DNA of 30,279 nt from DASSFZ01 sp036514635 (GCA_036514635.1 DATBWU010000352.1:1-30279), one strand, 5' to 3'; shown: positions 8,701 through 15,951, counted from the stretch's first letter. Notes: generated by a model not told the origin, from the sequence alone. Numbers and translations: made by a program.

Positions 8701-9170
8701 CGGGCCGTATCGACGACGGAGCGCACAGCCTCATCCACATCGCGTGACAACGCGATCTCCTGGCTGAGGTCGTAAATCGCCATGATCTTCGCAGTCGTGT
8801 GCCTCCGGTCGATAGCCTTACGGACTGCCGAGCGGATGGTGTCGGTATGAAAGGGTTTGGTGACGTAGTCGTACGCACCCAACCGCAAGGCCTCGATTGC
8901 CGACTGAAGCGAGCCGTGCGCGGTGAGCATGATGATCTCGGTCGGGACGTTCTCGGCGCGCGACAGGCGGAGGATGTCCAGGCCGCCCAGATCGGGAAGC
9001 ATGAGATCCACGATCGCGGCTGTGTAATCACCGGTGCGGAGCAGTTCCAGTGCGCGCCGCCCGTTGTCTGTCGCAGTGATCTCGCAATTGAACGAAGCCA
9101 GCGCGATCCGCAGCAGATCGTGCATGTCCCATTCGTCGTCCACGATCAGGATGCGATCCGGGTTTGTCAT
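5760..9170 (-). CDS. Hybrid histidine kinase: REC-GAF-GAF-HisKA-HATPase-REC-REC-HPt
   Basis: The protein has 1136 residues and lacks membrane segments, so it is probably cytoplasmic. Domains in order: receiver 1 (5-120, D55), GAF 1 (about 145-285), GAF 2 (320-470), coiled linker, HisKA (496-562, phospho-His H506 in SHEIRTP), HATPase (N box around N619-N623, G1 DTGIGIP at 666-672, G2 GGTGLGL at 695-701), receiver 2 (753-870, D807), receiver 3 (899-1015, D948) and an HPt domain (1030-1136, H1081 in AAHGLKGA). It could run a full His-Asp-His relay in one chain. Receiver 2 has Pro in place of the usual Thr/Ser after strand four (IALMLPADN). Residues 639-660 are encoded by a hairpin repeat. The start at 9170 has GGAG six bases upstream; a longer frame to 9272 lacks conserved sequence. 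Confidence 0.93.
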   Translation of the reverse strand: MTNPDRILIVDDEWDMHDLLRIALASFNCEITATDNGRRALELLRTGDYTAAIVDLMLPDLGGLDILRLSRAENVPTEIIMLTAHGSLQSAIEALRLGAYDYVTKPFHTDTIRSAVRKAIDRRHTTAKIMAIYDLSQEIALSRDVDEAVRSVVDTARRALAFDACDLWLISPEQRELYCAAAQGSDHRDAPRLLLDSETGIIATVAREGKPLYVPDTRLDPRYLPMGTVHRSELAVPLKVKNRVAGVLNIESTEVDAFRPEEVPLLSILAAQAAVAIENAQLYQAAQHELEERRQAEAALQQRNRELALLNSAIQTVNSTLDLDRILVLILEVVHRLLDADGCSLWLRDADSGDLVCRQSLGANCACLQDRHLALGQGLVGWIAHHGKSLIVPDARVDPRCAECGTVQIGPEMRSVLAVPLWVQQGVIGVLQVAHKVPDRFQPNDLRLLEPLAAAAATPIVNAMLHQRAQQEIVERRRIEEALRAAKEAAEDASQAKSEFLARVSHEIRTPIHAIIGMTSLTLETELAHDQREALNLAASAAESLLDIVNDILDFSKIEARRIELEEIEFDLRAVLEKAIDTVALRAHRKGLEVVYDLPPDVPTACIGDPARLQQVVVNLLSNAVKFTEQGEVVVEVQGMKDEGGRMNEPFIPHPSSFILRCSVCDTGIGIPEDKQAIVFEAFRQADGSTTRRYGGTGLGLSISKQLVDLMNGRIWAESRVGVGTAFHFVIPLKLQPPGESQPAFTADLAGQAVLVVDDNAAQRHALAQTLSAWSLAVVEAADGTDALNAVERAQADHSALALILVDRRMPGMDGFALAEALLRRGVPPHRIALMLPADNLRADMARCHEMGLPVYLVKPIKQLDLQNAVGAALSGVPPMQAPSPPKPAETAVEGTGWRILLAEDNAAAQLIGKKTLERIGYTILVANDGLEVLRLLEDEHVDLILMDVEMPVMDGLAAIRAVRQKESGTSKHVPILAVTAYAMKEDQDLCLAAGADAYVSKPISPHKLSSELMRFLPSRNGDHATEPVDLGAALEVVGGDTALLRESVRVFLSQDYPRQMDMLREAIAQRDALAVKKAAHGLKGALDTFGGKLARDVALCIERMGRDGRLDDAPRAVDELSAEVDRFSAYFAQLA
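7191..7258. repeat. GGATGAA-family hairpin repeat inside the histidine kinase gene
   Basis: Left arm 7191-7220 is built of GGATGAAGGA-like units, and right arm 7228-7258 of the reverse complement (TTCATCCTTC-like) units. It is read in frame as about 22 residues, including MKDEGGRMNE and HPSSFIL, between the N box and G1 box of the ATPase domain. The same family fills the rplO-secY junction (19905-19966). Confidence 0.85.
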
Positions 9171-9364
9171 CTTCGCTCCTTGCTCCAGGCGCGCCACACC
9201 GGCAGCGTAGCGCCGCGCCACGGCCTCTGGCTGGATTGTATTACAACGAAGGAGTGCAAGACATATCGGCATCGTTACGGGTGTATTGCGCCGGGCTGCA
9301 GGCGACTACGCTGCCGCACGCTGGAGTGATTTGTGATGCTCTTTACTGGCGTGACGGTGCATAG

Positions 9365-9402
9365 GCAACAAAAAACCACCCGGTGCATGTGCCGGGTGGT
9401 TT
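9365..9402 (-). terminator. Rho-independent terminator after the SH3-like protein gene
   Basis: An 11-bp perfect stem (9373-9383 with 9392-9402) has an 8-base loop, and on the minus strand it is followed by a T-rich tract (TTTTTTGTTG, counting the stem end). It lies 24 bases after the stop codon at 9427 and separates the upstream genes from the hybrid kinase. Confidence 0.85.
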
Positions 9403-9426
9403 CCCATGAGCGTCCCGTCGAATACG

Positions 9427-10011
9427 TCACGGGTTGATGACCAGATACTGCAACGCGACCCATCCTTCGCGGCCCTGCGGGTCGATCACCTTCTGCCACT
9501 CGATGCCGTCGTCGGTGCGGACGGTCGGGTCGGGCAACAAGGTCACGACTGTGCCATCGACAAGATAATCGATCAGGTTGCCGTTGGGCGCATCGCGCAG
9601 CCGCAGGCCGATCGAGCCTGCGTTAGTGACGGTTCCCGTGCGCGGCGTGGGTGTCGACGTGGGCGGCTCGGCCGTGAAGGTGGCCGTGGCTGGCGGCGTC
9701 GGCGTAGGCGACGGGCCGATCGTCGGCGGTGGGAGCGTCGGCGTGGGTGTCAGCGTCGGCGTGGGCGTCGGCGGCGGATTGGCGATCGTGCTTCCGGCAA
9801 AATCGATGCCGAAGAGGATAACCGCCAACGCAACCAACCCCACCGCGCTCAACCGCCCGCGCCGGAGGCGATCCAGATACACCCGCCGCTCGGTGTCGAA
9901 CAACGCCCGCCGCGCCAAGCGCCCGGCTTCTTGCGTCTGCCAGAAGAAAATGGCCGCGCCGAACAGCGCCACCACAGCGCCGATGCCGGCTACACCTGCA
10001 ATCACTTCCAC
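9427..10011 (-). CDS. Membrane protein with Pro-Thr linker and SH3-like C-terminal domain
   Basis: The protein has 194 residues. Two hydrophobic segments (about 4-24 and 52-72) flank a short basic loop; a low-complexity Pro/Thr linker (about 78-125, PTPTLTPTPT style) leads to a bacterial SH3-like domain (about 126-194) with LRLRDAPNGN and GREGWVALQYL. This domain often binds cell-wall or other extracytoplasmic ligands, so the C-terminal part is probably outside the membrane. The start codon is GTG at 10009-10011, supported by GGGGGAG six bases upstream. It follows the MazG fusion after 193 bases that hold a hairpin repeat, and ends in a strong terminator. The exact role is unknown. Confidence 0.85.
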   Translation of the reverse strand: MEVIAGVAGIGAVVALFGAAIFFWQTQEAGRLARRALFDTERRVYLDRLRRGRLSAVGLVALAVILFGIDFAGSTIANPPPTPTPTLTPTPTLPPPTIGPSPTPTPPATATFTAEPPTSTPTPRTGTVTNAGSIGLRLRDAPNGNLIDYLVDGTVVTLLPDPTVRTDDGIEWQKVIDPQGREGWVALQYLVINP

Positions 10012-10109
10012 GTGATCTCCCCCTTTACGTTCAAGCGCCCGCGAGGGCGCGGGCCTGGAGCACTTGTGATAATCACTAGTACATCGCGGCGGAAATACCC
10101 CAACGGTTT

Positions 10110-10175
10110 GTCATGCTGAGCGGAGCGAAGCATCCCGCCCATAGTGCCGAGACTCTTCGCTTCGCTCAGAGTAAC
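10110..10175. repeat. GCTGAGCGNAGCGAAG-family hairpin repeat, copy 1
   Basis: Arms at 10110-10130 and 10155-10175 are imperfect reverse complements (about 17 of 21 positions). The same arm sequence recurs at 15856-15922, so this is a dispersed element. It sits between the MazG fusion gene and the SH3-like protein gene. Confidence 0.75.
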
Positions 10176-10204
10176 AACCATTGGCTCATTTAAGCCCAGG
10201 AGCA

Positions 10205-11659
10205 CTAGCGGTCGGCGGATTTGGCCGCTTCCCACAGTTGATTCATTTCATCCGGTGACAAGTCATTCAGCGAGCGCCCCTGCTCGCGCGCCCGGTGCTC
10301 GATCGCGCGGAAGCGCGCAGCCCAGCGCGCGCTCGTCGATCGCAGCGCGGATTCGGGATCGATCTTCAGCCAGCGCGCCACGTTCACCAGTGTAAACAGC
10401 AGATCGCCGAACTCGGCTGCGCGGGCCTCGTCATCTTCCGCCCCGGCGATCTCGCGAATCTCCTCGGCGACCTTATCCAGCACGCCCGACACATCCGGCC
10501 AGTCGAAGCCGGCTCGCGCCGCGCGCGCGCCGTACACCTCGGCTTGCGCCAGCGCCGGCAGTCCTTTCGCCACGCCATCCAGCAGCGACTCACGCGCCTG
10601 TTTCTCCTCCCCGCGCTCAGCCTGCTTGATCGCGTCCCAGTTGCGCTTCACGTCCTCCACGCCCGACACGGTCACGTCGCCGAAGACGTGCGGATGGCGG
10701 CGAATGATCTTCTCGTTGATCGCCGCAACCACGTCGGGCATACGGAACACTTCTTCGTCGGTTGCGACCTGCGTCTGGAGCACCACTTGTAGCAACAGAT
10801 CGCCCAGTTCCTCGCGCAGCGCATCGAGGTCGCCCGCGTCAATCGCCTCCAGCACTTCGTAGGCTTCTTCCAGCAAATACGGGCGAAGCGACTCGTGGGT
10901 TTGCTCGCGATCCCACGGGCAGCCATTTGGCGCGCGCAGATGCGCGATGGTGTTCTGGAAGGTCTCAAAACCACCCGCGCGCGGCAGCGGCGGAATGAAC
11001 AGGCTTGTCAGGTGATCGATGTCGTCGCGCCGGTCGATCTCGACCAGCGGCAGGGCGACCACGCGCACACCGAGCGTCCCGGCGGCGTGCACCAGCCGCA
11101 CCGGGTGCTCAGGCGGATACTGATTCATCAACGTGAGTTTGGCGTCGGATGCCAACAGTCGCGAGTATAACTGCGCGAGCAGGGCCGGCCGATCCGGATC
11201 GAGGGGTGGATGATGGCGTGCGGCAATGTCGATCGCGTCGGCGATTTGCAGTCCATCCAACCCGTCGAGCCTGAGTGCTTCCAGCACCGGTTCGATGAAT
11301 GACAGCCCGGCCACCACGCGCACGCGCACTCCGGCGGCCTCGGCCAATTCCAGGATGCGGGCCACCGTCGCCTCGCCGATTCGGGGATGCCCCGGCACAG
11401 CGTAAACGACGCCCTGCCGGCGCTGGCCTAGCGCCACGACCTGGTTGGCGATCGCCTCGTAGACCTGGGCGAAGTCGTCGTGCTGCTCGTAAGCCCAATC
11501 GAATGCATGAATTTTAAGCGTGGATGGCAGACCGGACACGGTTGGATGCCGAGCCGTGCGCAAGTATACCTCATTTGCGCCGTTCAGCACATCCCCTGCC
11601 TCGCGGGTCAAGAGAGCCGGATCGCCTGGGCCAAGCCCGACAATGGTGATGTGAGCCAT
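10205..11659 (-). CDS. mazG: Tetrapyrrole (corrin/porphyrin) methylase-like domain fused to MazG NTP pyrophosphohydrolase (YabN type)
   Basis: The protein has 484 residues. Residues 3-225 resemble a tetrapyrrole methylase fold, starting ITIVGLGPGDPALLT and with YAVPGHP near 85-91. From about 231 a MazG region follows: CPWDREQTHESLRPYLLEEA (247-266), with acidic metal ligands E264, E265, E268, E284 and D287, then a second MazG-like repeat (GFDWPDV, EFGDLLF). MazG hydrolyses NTPs to NMP and pyrophosphate and cleans the nucleotide pool; the methylase half of such fusions has no firm role that I know of. The ATG at 11657-11659 fits the conserved start; a TTG four codons upstream is possible. Neither has a clear Shine-Dalgarno. 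The gene begins 93 bases after rpsI and may be read through from the ribosomal operon. Confidence 0.9.
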   Translation of the reverse strand: MAHITIVGLGPGDPALLTREAGDVLNGANEVYLRTARHPTVSGLPSTLKIHAFDWAYEQHDDFAQVYEAIANQVVALGQRRQGVVYAVPGHPRIGEATVARILELAEAAGVRVRVVAGLSFIEPVLEALRLDGLDGLQIADAIDIAARHHPPLDPDRPALLAQLYSRLLASDAKLTLMNQYPPEHPVRLVHAAGTLGVRVVALPLVEIDRRDDIDHLTSLFIPPLPRAGGFETFQNTIAHLRAPNGCPWDREQTHESLRPYLLEEAYEVLEAIDAGDLDALREELGDLLLQVVLQTQVATDEEVFRMPDVVAAINEKIIRRHPHVFGDVTVSGVEDVKRNWDAIKQAERGEEKQARESLLDGVAKGLPALAQAEVYGARAARAGFDWPDVSGVLDKVAEEIREIAGAEDDEARAAEFGDLLFTLVNVARWLKIDPESALRSTSARWAARFRAIEHRAREQGRSLNDLSPDEMNQLWEAAKSADR

Positions 11660-11676
11660 TTGGGTTAGCAACGCGG

Positions 11677-11701
11677 TGGGGCAGGCGACGTGCCTGCCCC
11701 A
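11677..11701. repeat. GGGGCAGGC hairpin between rpsI and mazG
   Basis: A perfect 10-bp stem (11677-11686 with 11692-11701) has a 5-base loop. Neither strand has a T tract after it, so I do not call it an intrinsic terminator; it may slow transcription or protect the 3' end of the operon transcript. Confidence 0.65.
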
Positions 11702-11752
11702 TCAGTCAGAGAAGATTATACTGCACAATAGACCGGCAGTTTCCGTGGCGCA

Positions 11753-12145
11753 TCAGCGCTTGGTGTACTGCGGGGCCTTGCGGGCGCGCTTGAGGCCGGG
11801 CTTCTTGCGCTCCTTGGCGCGCGCGTCGCGGGTGAGGAAGCCGGCCTGGCGCAGCGTCGCGCGGAAATTCGGGTCCAGCGCCAGCAGGGCGCGGGCGACG
11901 CCCATGCGCACGGCCTCGGCCTGACCGGTGACGCCGCCGCCGAGCACCTTGACGCTGATGTCGTAACGACCCTGCGTGCCCGTCGCCACGAGTGGACTGA
12001 CGAGCATACTCCGATCGATTTCGCGCCCGAAATACGCTTCGGCGGGCTTGTCGTTGACCACGATGCTGCCACTGCCCGGTGTCAGGCGCACGCGCGCCAC
12101 CGATGTCTTGCGTCGTCCGACGCCTTCAGAATACTCGCCTGCCAT
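11753..12145 (-). CDS. rpsI: 30S ribosomal protein S9 (uS9)
   Basis: The 130-residue protein is full length for the family. It has GVGRRKTSVARVRL near the start, GGGVTGQAEAVRMGVARALL in the middle, and the basic tail (KKPGLKRARKAPQYTKR) whose final Lys-Arg reaches the P site of the small subunit. GGGAGAG lies just before the ATG. It follows rplM by 10 bases, the usual L13-S9 pair, and is the last gene of the ribosomal cluster here. Confidence 0.98.
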   Translation of the reverse strand: MAGEYSEGVGRRKTSVARVRLTPGSGSIVVNDKPAEAYFGREIDRSMLVSPLVATGTQGRYDISVKVLGGGVTGQAEAVRMGVARALLALDPNFRATLRQAGFLTRDARAKERKKPGLKRARKAPQYTKR

Positions 12146-12155
12146 TGTCTCTCCC

Positions 12156-12584
12156 TCACAATTCCAGCTTCTTAGGCTGCTGTGCCGCGTGGGGATGCTC
12201 GTCGCCCGCGTACACCTTCAGCTTCTTGACCATCTTGCGGCCCAGTCGATTGTTGGGCAGCATACCGCGCACCGCCGCTTGAAGCACGCGCTCCGGGTGC
12301 TTTTCCAGTTGCTGGCGCAGCGTGATCTGTTTCAAGCCGCCGATGTAGCCGGAGTGGCGGTAATACATTTTGCTCTCCAGGCGGTTGCCCGTGACTTTAA
12401 TCTTCTCGGCGTTTACCACGATGACAAAATCGCCACAGTCCAGCCACGGCGTAAAGATGGGCTTGTGCTTGCCGCGCAGCACCGCCGCCACGCGCGAAGC
12501 GAGACGACCCAGCGTATGACCCGTGGCATCGACGACAAACCAATCGTGCTTGATTTCTTCTTTTGTCGTGTTGTACGTCTTCAC
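12156..12584 (-). CDS. rplM: 50S ribosomal protein L13 (uL13)
   Basis: The 142-residue protein shows the L13 landmarks WFVVDATGHTLGRLAS, KVTGNRLESKMYYRHSGY and AVRGMLPNNRLGRKM. It is an early-assembling protein of the large subunit. The start is GTG (12582-12584), with GAGAGG about seven bases upstream. It begins 18 bases after truA and precedes rpsI, the common truA-rplM-rpsI arrangement at the end of the alpha operon. Confidence 0.98.
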   Translation of the reverse strand: MKTYNTTKEEIKHDWFVVDATGHTLGRLASRVAAVLRGKHKPIFTPWLDCGDFVIVVNAEKIKVTGNRLESKMYYRHSGYIGGLKQITLRQQLEKHPERVLQAAVRGMLPNNRLGRKMVKKLKVYAGDEHPHAAQQPKKLEL

Positions 12585-12602
12585 TTGAATCCTCTCAACA
12601 GT

Positions 12603-13337
12603 TCAGTAGTTCACCCGCGCCAGGCACAGGCCATGCGCTGGGGCCGTCGCTTCGGCCTGGGCGCGATCTCGCGAGTCGAGAATCTCTGCGACGCGCGCCG
12701 GCGCGATTCTTCCGCGCCCAACCTCGATCAGCGTCCCGACGATGCTGCGCACCATCCGATACAGGAAGCCGTTCGCTTCGATGTCAATCTCGATCCAGGG
12801 TCGCTCGCCGCCGATCTCCAGCCGAGCCAGCGTGCGCACGGTCGATTCGCCTGTGGTCGCCTGTCCGAACGCTGCGAAGTCGTGCTGGCCGACCAGGCAT
12901 GCCGCCGCTGCGCGCATCGTGTCAACCTCCAGCGGCTCGGCCACGTGGTGCGCATACAGCCGATACAGGGGATGGCGCAGCGTTGAATTATAAATCGTGT
13001 AGCGATACTCGCGGCTGCGCGCCTGATAGCGCGGATGAAAATCCGGCGCGGCTTCCGCCGCATCCAGAACCGCGATGTCGTCCGGCAAGACGGCGTTCAA
13101 CGCACGCTGCAAATCGGCTGTTAAATGCCGCCACTCGACGTCGAAGGCAACGACTTGCCCGCGCGCATGTACCCCGCTGTCCGTTCGACCCGCGCCCAAC
13201 ACCGTCGTTGCGCGTTGAGCGATCTTCTCTAACGCGCGTTCCAGCTCACCCTGGATCGTCGGCTCGCGTTCCGGCGACTGCCGCTGGAAGCCGTGGCAGC
13301 GTGTTCCATCGTAAGCGATCACGGCGCGGATACGCAT
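12603..13337 (-). CDS. truA: tRNA pseudouridine synthase A (positions 38-40)
   Basis: The 244-residue protein converts uridines 38-40 of the tRNA anticodon arm to pseudouridine. It begins MRIRAVIAYDGTRCHGFQRQ and carries the catalytic Asp53 in GAGRTDSGVHARGQV; later motifs are FHPRYQARSREYRYTIYN and GFLYRMVRSIVGTL. The start at 13337 is chosen because GGGGAG lies four bases upstream; an in-frame start at 13385 would code through the hairpin repeat before the gene. It lies between rplQ and rplM, as in many bacteria. Confidence 0.96.
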   Translation of the reverse strand: MRIRAVIAYDGTRCHGFQRQSPEREPTIQGELERALEKIAQRATTVLGAGRTDSGVHARGQVVAFDVEWRHLTADLQRALNAVLPDDIAVLDAAEAAPDFHPRYQARSREYRYTIYNSTLRHPLYRLYAHHVAEPLEVDTMRAAAACLVGQHDFAAFGQATTGESTVRTLARLEIGGERPWIEIDIEANGFLYRMVRSIVGTLIEVGRGRIAPARVAEILDSRDRAQAEATAPAHGLCLARVNY

Positions 13338-13347
13338 TCTTCTCCCC

Positions 13348-13406
13348 GTGTCGCGTGTTGCGTGTTCCGTATGAATACGAACCACGCAGCACGGAACACG
13401 CTCCGC
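13348..13406. repeat. CGTGTTGCGTG-family hairpin between rplQ and truA
   Basis: The 10-base core arms CGTGTTCCGT (13361-13370) and ACGGAACACG (13391-13400) are perfect complements inside a longer imperfect inverted repeat with GCGTGTTGCGTG-like units. A related element lies in the rplB-rpsS junction (26770-26816). It starts two bases from the rplQ stop codon and ends just before the truA ribosome site. Confidence 0.8.
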
Positions 13407-13407
13407 G

Positions 13408-13908
13408 CTATTCCTCCAGCAGTTCCACCTTCACCATCGGCGCGGCGTCACCCTTGCGCATACCCAGCTTGAACGTGCGGGTGTAGCCGCCGTTGCGCGT
13501 GGCGTAGCGCGGCGCGATCTCGTCGAACAACCGCCGGATCACTTCCCGGCCATACAGCACGCGCGCGACCTGCCGTCGTGCACTCGCCGCGATGCCCGCG
13601 GCAGCCTTCGCCAGCCCGTCCGGGTGAGACGCGGCGGTGCGGATCAGCATTTCCGCCTGCGACGGCGTGACACGCCGCGCCAGCGTGGCGCGATCGCCTG
13701 ACTTCGCCAGCTTGACCAAATCATCCGCGTTGCCCCGATCGCGCGCCAGCGTGATCAGTTTCTCGGCCTGGCCTCGGATCGCCTGGGCGCGCGCCTGAGT
13801 GGTGGTGATCGCCTCGTGGCGGAACAAATCGCTGATCAAGCCACGGCGCAGCGCCATGCGCTGATCGGTGGAACGATTCAGTTTCTTGCCTGCTACTCGA
13901 TGTCGCAT
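13408..13908 (-). CDS. rplQ: 50S ribosomal protein L17 (bL17), with internal insertion
   Basis: The protein has 166 residues against roughly 115-130 in many bacteria. The N-terminal part (MRHRVAGKKLNRSTDQRMAL, then HEAITTTQARA and AEKLITLA) and the C-terminal part (LFDEIAPRYATRNGGYTR, then GDAAPMVKVEL) are canonical. The extra length is an Ala-rich helical stretch at about 58-108, where usual L17 has only a short link. The start at 13908 has GAGG nine bases upstream; a GTG at 13929 is in frame but less likely. It follows rpoA by 27 bases. L17 binds near the peptide exit tunnel. Confidence 0.96.
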   Translation of the reverse strand: MRHRVAGKKLNRSTDQRMALRRGLISDLFRHEAITTTQARAQAIRGQAEKLITLARDRGNADDLVKLAKSGDRATLARRVTPSQAEMLIRTAASHPDGLAKAAAGIAASARRQVARVLYGREVIRRLFDEIAPRYATRNGGYTRTFKLGMRKGDAAPMVKVELLEE

Positions 13909-13935
13909 ACGGCTTATCCTCAACGGCACACGCCG

Positions 13936-14937
13936 TCATTCAGTCTCCGATTCCGTCGCGGTCGCGGTTTCCTCGGGCAGGTCAGGCGGCGGGGCCTCCT
14001 CGGCTTTCAGGAATCCTTTGGCGATCAATTTCTCGCGCAGTTCGGCGTACGACTTCGCGCCGAAGTTGCGGATGGTGAGCATGGCGTCCTGGCCGCGCGC
14101 CAGCATTTCCAGCACCTCGCCGACGTTGGTGATGCCTGTACGCTTGAGCGAGTTGAATACGCGCACCGACAGGTCCAGCTGCTCGATCGGCGTCTCGTAG
14201 ATCTCCTGCGGGATAGACGACGCAGTCACCGGCACTTTCTCCAACTGTGTCTCCTCGGTCACGCCGGCCACCAACGAGAAGTGCTGCATCAGGATGCGCG
14301 CCGCCTGCGACAGCGCTTCTTGCGGGCGCATCGTGCCGTCGCTCCAGATCTCCAGCACCAGCTTATCGTAGTTGGTCATCTGGCCGACGCGCGCGCGCTC
14401 CACATCGAATCGGCAGCGCCGCACCGGGCTGAAGATAGCATCCACTGGCAGCTCGCCGATGGGCAGGCGGCCGCGCTCTTCGGCGGGGCTATAGCCCCGG
14501 CCCGGCTCGACCGTCAGCTCGAGTTCCAACCGCGCCTTGTCGTTGTCGACAGTGAAGAGATACAGATCGGGATTGATGATTTCGACTTCAGGCGGGCACT
14601 GGATGTCGCTGGCGGTGACGGTGCCTTCGCCACGGACTTCCAATCGCAGGCGCACCGGCTCTTCGCCGTGCAACTTCACGCGCAACTGCTTCACTTGCAG
14701 GATCACCTGCACCATATCTTCGCGCACGTAAGGGATGTGCGTGAATTCGTGATACACATCGCTCATGCGCAGCGAGGTCACTGCTGCGCCCGGCAGGCTA
14801 CTCAACAGCACGCGGCGCAGCGCGTTTCCCAGCGTGATCCCGTATCCCTGCTCCAGCGGGCCGATGATGTAGCGCCCGTAGTTCAGGGTCGATTCCTCGG
14901 TCTCGATCTTAGGCAAGACCATGCTTAGGCTAGCCAA
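13936..14937 (-). CDS. rpoA: RNA polymerase alpha subunit
   Basis: The 333-residue protein has the alpha N-terminal dimerisation domain (about 1-235, with the assembly motif TLGNALRRVLLSSLPGAAV) and the C-terminal domain (about 245-320, VFNSLKRTGITNVGEVLEML and NFGAKSYAELREKL) that contacts upstream promoter DNA and activators, then an acidic tail. The start is a TTG at 14935-14937: GGAGG lies seven bases before it, while the nearby ATG at 14922 has no ribosome site. It sits between rpsD and rplQ as in the standard alpha operon. A hairpin repeat lies in the 173-base upstream gap. Confidence 0.97.
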   Translation of the reverse strand: MASLSMVLPKIETEESTLNYGRYIIGPLEQGYGITLGNALRRVLLSSLPGAAVTSLRMSDVYHEFTHIPYVREDMVQVILQVKQLRVKLHGEEPVRLRLEVRGEGTVTASDIQCPPEVEIINPDLYLFTVDNDKARLELELTVEPGRGYSPAEERGRLPIGELPVDAIFSPVRRCRFDVERARVGQMTNYDKLVLEIWSDGTMRPQEALSQAARILMQHFSLVAGVTEETQLEKVPVTASSIPQEIYETPIEQLDLSVRVFNSLKRTGITNVGEVLEMLARGQDAMLTIRNFGAKSYAELREKLIAKGFLKAEEAPPPDLPEETATATESETE

Positions 14938-15021
14938 TTTGAGTCCTCCGTTTCAGCCGCCTGCCCATCTGGCCTCCCGGCACACGGCAGTCAGGGTTGA
15001 CCCGATCACACAGCAATTTCG

Positions 15022-15098
15022 CACCGCAGACTGCGAAGCGAGCAGGGGACGCGGAGCGCGTCGATATCCTTCTCGGCGCTCTCTGCGTCTCTGCGGTG
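15022..15098. repeat. CACCGCAGAG-family hairpin between rpsD and rpoA
   Basis: Terminal arms CACCGCAGA (15022-15030) and TCTGCGGTG (15090-15098) are perfect complements, and the inner parts pair imperfectly (GGACGCGGAGCGCG against CGGCGCTCTCTGCGTC). Related elements occur at 23948-24017 and 28786-28855. Confidence 0.8.
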
Positions 15099-15110
15099 AA
15101 TCACTCACTT

Positions 15111-15761
15111 TTAGCGCGAGTAGTATTCAACGATCAACTGCTCGTTGAGCCTGATGTCCATGTCCTCCCGGCCCGGCTCGGCGAGGACGCGACCCGACAC
15201 CTGGGTCGGGTCCAGACTCAACCAGCGCGGCAGCCTGCCGCTGCGCTCCTCCAGGTCCTTCATCAGTGCCTTGAAGTAGGGGCGCTTCAGACTGCCCGGT
15301 CGAATGCGCACCTCGTCGCCGACCTTCAGCAGATGTGACGGCGCGTCCAGGCGCATACCGTTCACATCGATGTGGCCGTGTTGCACTAACTGCCGCGCAT
15401 GAGCGCGCGACCCGGCGAGGCCCAGTCGATACACGACGTTGTCCAGCCGGCGCTCGAGCATTTGCAGCAACGTCAGGCCGGTCAGGCCTTTGCTGCGTAG
15501 CGCCATACTGAAGTAGCGCCGGAACTGGCGCTCCATGACGCCGTAGATACGGCGCGCTTTCTGCTTCTCGCGCAACTGCATCAGGAAATCCGTTGAGCGG
15601 GTGCGCGAGCGTTTGAATTGCCCGGTTTTACCGTGCTGCCCTGGGGCGTAACCGCGCCGTTCGATTGCGCACTTGGGTGACAGACAGCGTGCGCCTTTCA
15701 GGAACAGTTTCTCGCCTTCGCGGCGGCACAGTTTACACACAGGCCCAATCGTTCTGGCCAT
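15111..15761 (-). CDS. rpsD: 30S ribosomal protein S4 (uS4), zinc-binding type
   Basis: The 216-residue protein starts MARTIGPVCKLCRREGEKLF and keeps four cysteines (C9, C12, C26, C31) that bind zinc in the C+ form of S4. The S4 RNA-binding domain follows (LERRLDNVVYRLGLAGSRAH, then ARQLVQHGHIDVNG). It nucleates assembly of the 30S body and represses its own operon in some bacteria. GGAGG lies six bases before the ATG. The 210-base gap to rpsK is filled by three separate hairpin elements. Confidence 0.98.
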   Translation of the reverse strand: MARTIGPVCKLCRREGEKLFLKGARCLSPKCAIERRGYAPGQHGKTGQFKRSRTRSTDFLMQLREKQKARRIYGVMERQFRRYFSMALRSKGLTGLTLLQMLERRLDNVVYRLGLAGSRAHARQLVQHGHIDVNGMRLDAPSHLLKVGDEVRIRPGSLKRPYFKALMKDLEERSGRLPRWLSLDPTQVSGRVLAEPGREDMDIRLNEQLIVEYYSR

Positions 15762-15785
15762 GCTTCCTCCTGTGACCTTTCTGAG

Positions 15786-15829
15786 TTTGTTAGTTGGTTA
15801 GTTAGATGGTTGGCTAACCAACCATCTAA
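15786..15829. repeat. TTAGTTGG-family hairpin upstream of rpsD
   Basis: Tandem TTAGTTGGTTAGTTAG-like units run into a perfect 12-bp inverted repeat (15802-15813 with 15818-15829) with a 4-base loop. Related units occur at 15952-15976 and 21611-21652, and inside the ligase gene at 1811-1840. Confidence 0.8.
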
Positions 15830-15855
15830 GGAGCCGTCAAAGAATAAGTCCGCAT

Positions 15856-15922
15856 GTCACCCTGAGCGCAGCGAAGGGTCTCCACACATGGCGCAGATAT
15901 GCTTCGCTTCGCTCAGCATGAC
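15856..15922. repeat. GCTGAGCGNAGCGAAG-family hairpin repeat, copy 2
   Basis: Arms 15856-15876 and 15902-15922 are imperfect reverse complements, and both resemble the arms of the element at 10110-10175. It lies in the rpsK-rpsD junction. The two copies share arms but have different loops, which suggests a family maintained by its ends. Confidence 0.78.
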
Positions 15923-15951
15923 AAAACTGCGGAGTTATTTCTTGACAAGCC

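Noticed and set aside
5718..8747. Long open frames on the plus strand opposite the histidine kinase
   Set aside because: They are rich in His, Arg and Gln, have no domains, and lie opposite a well-supported kinase. In GC-rich DNA such antisense frames are expected.
11677..11701. Hairpin after rpsI as an intrinsic terminator for the ribosomal operon
   Set aside because: The stem is perfect but neither strand has a following T tract, so intrinsic termination is not supported.
13816..14928. A 370-codon plus-strand open frame opposite rpoA and rplQ
   Set aside because: It overlaps two essential conserved genes and has no recognisable domain or ribosome site.
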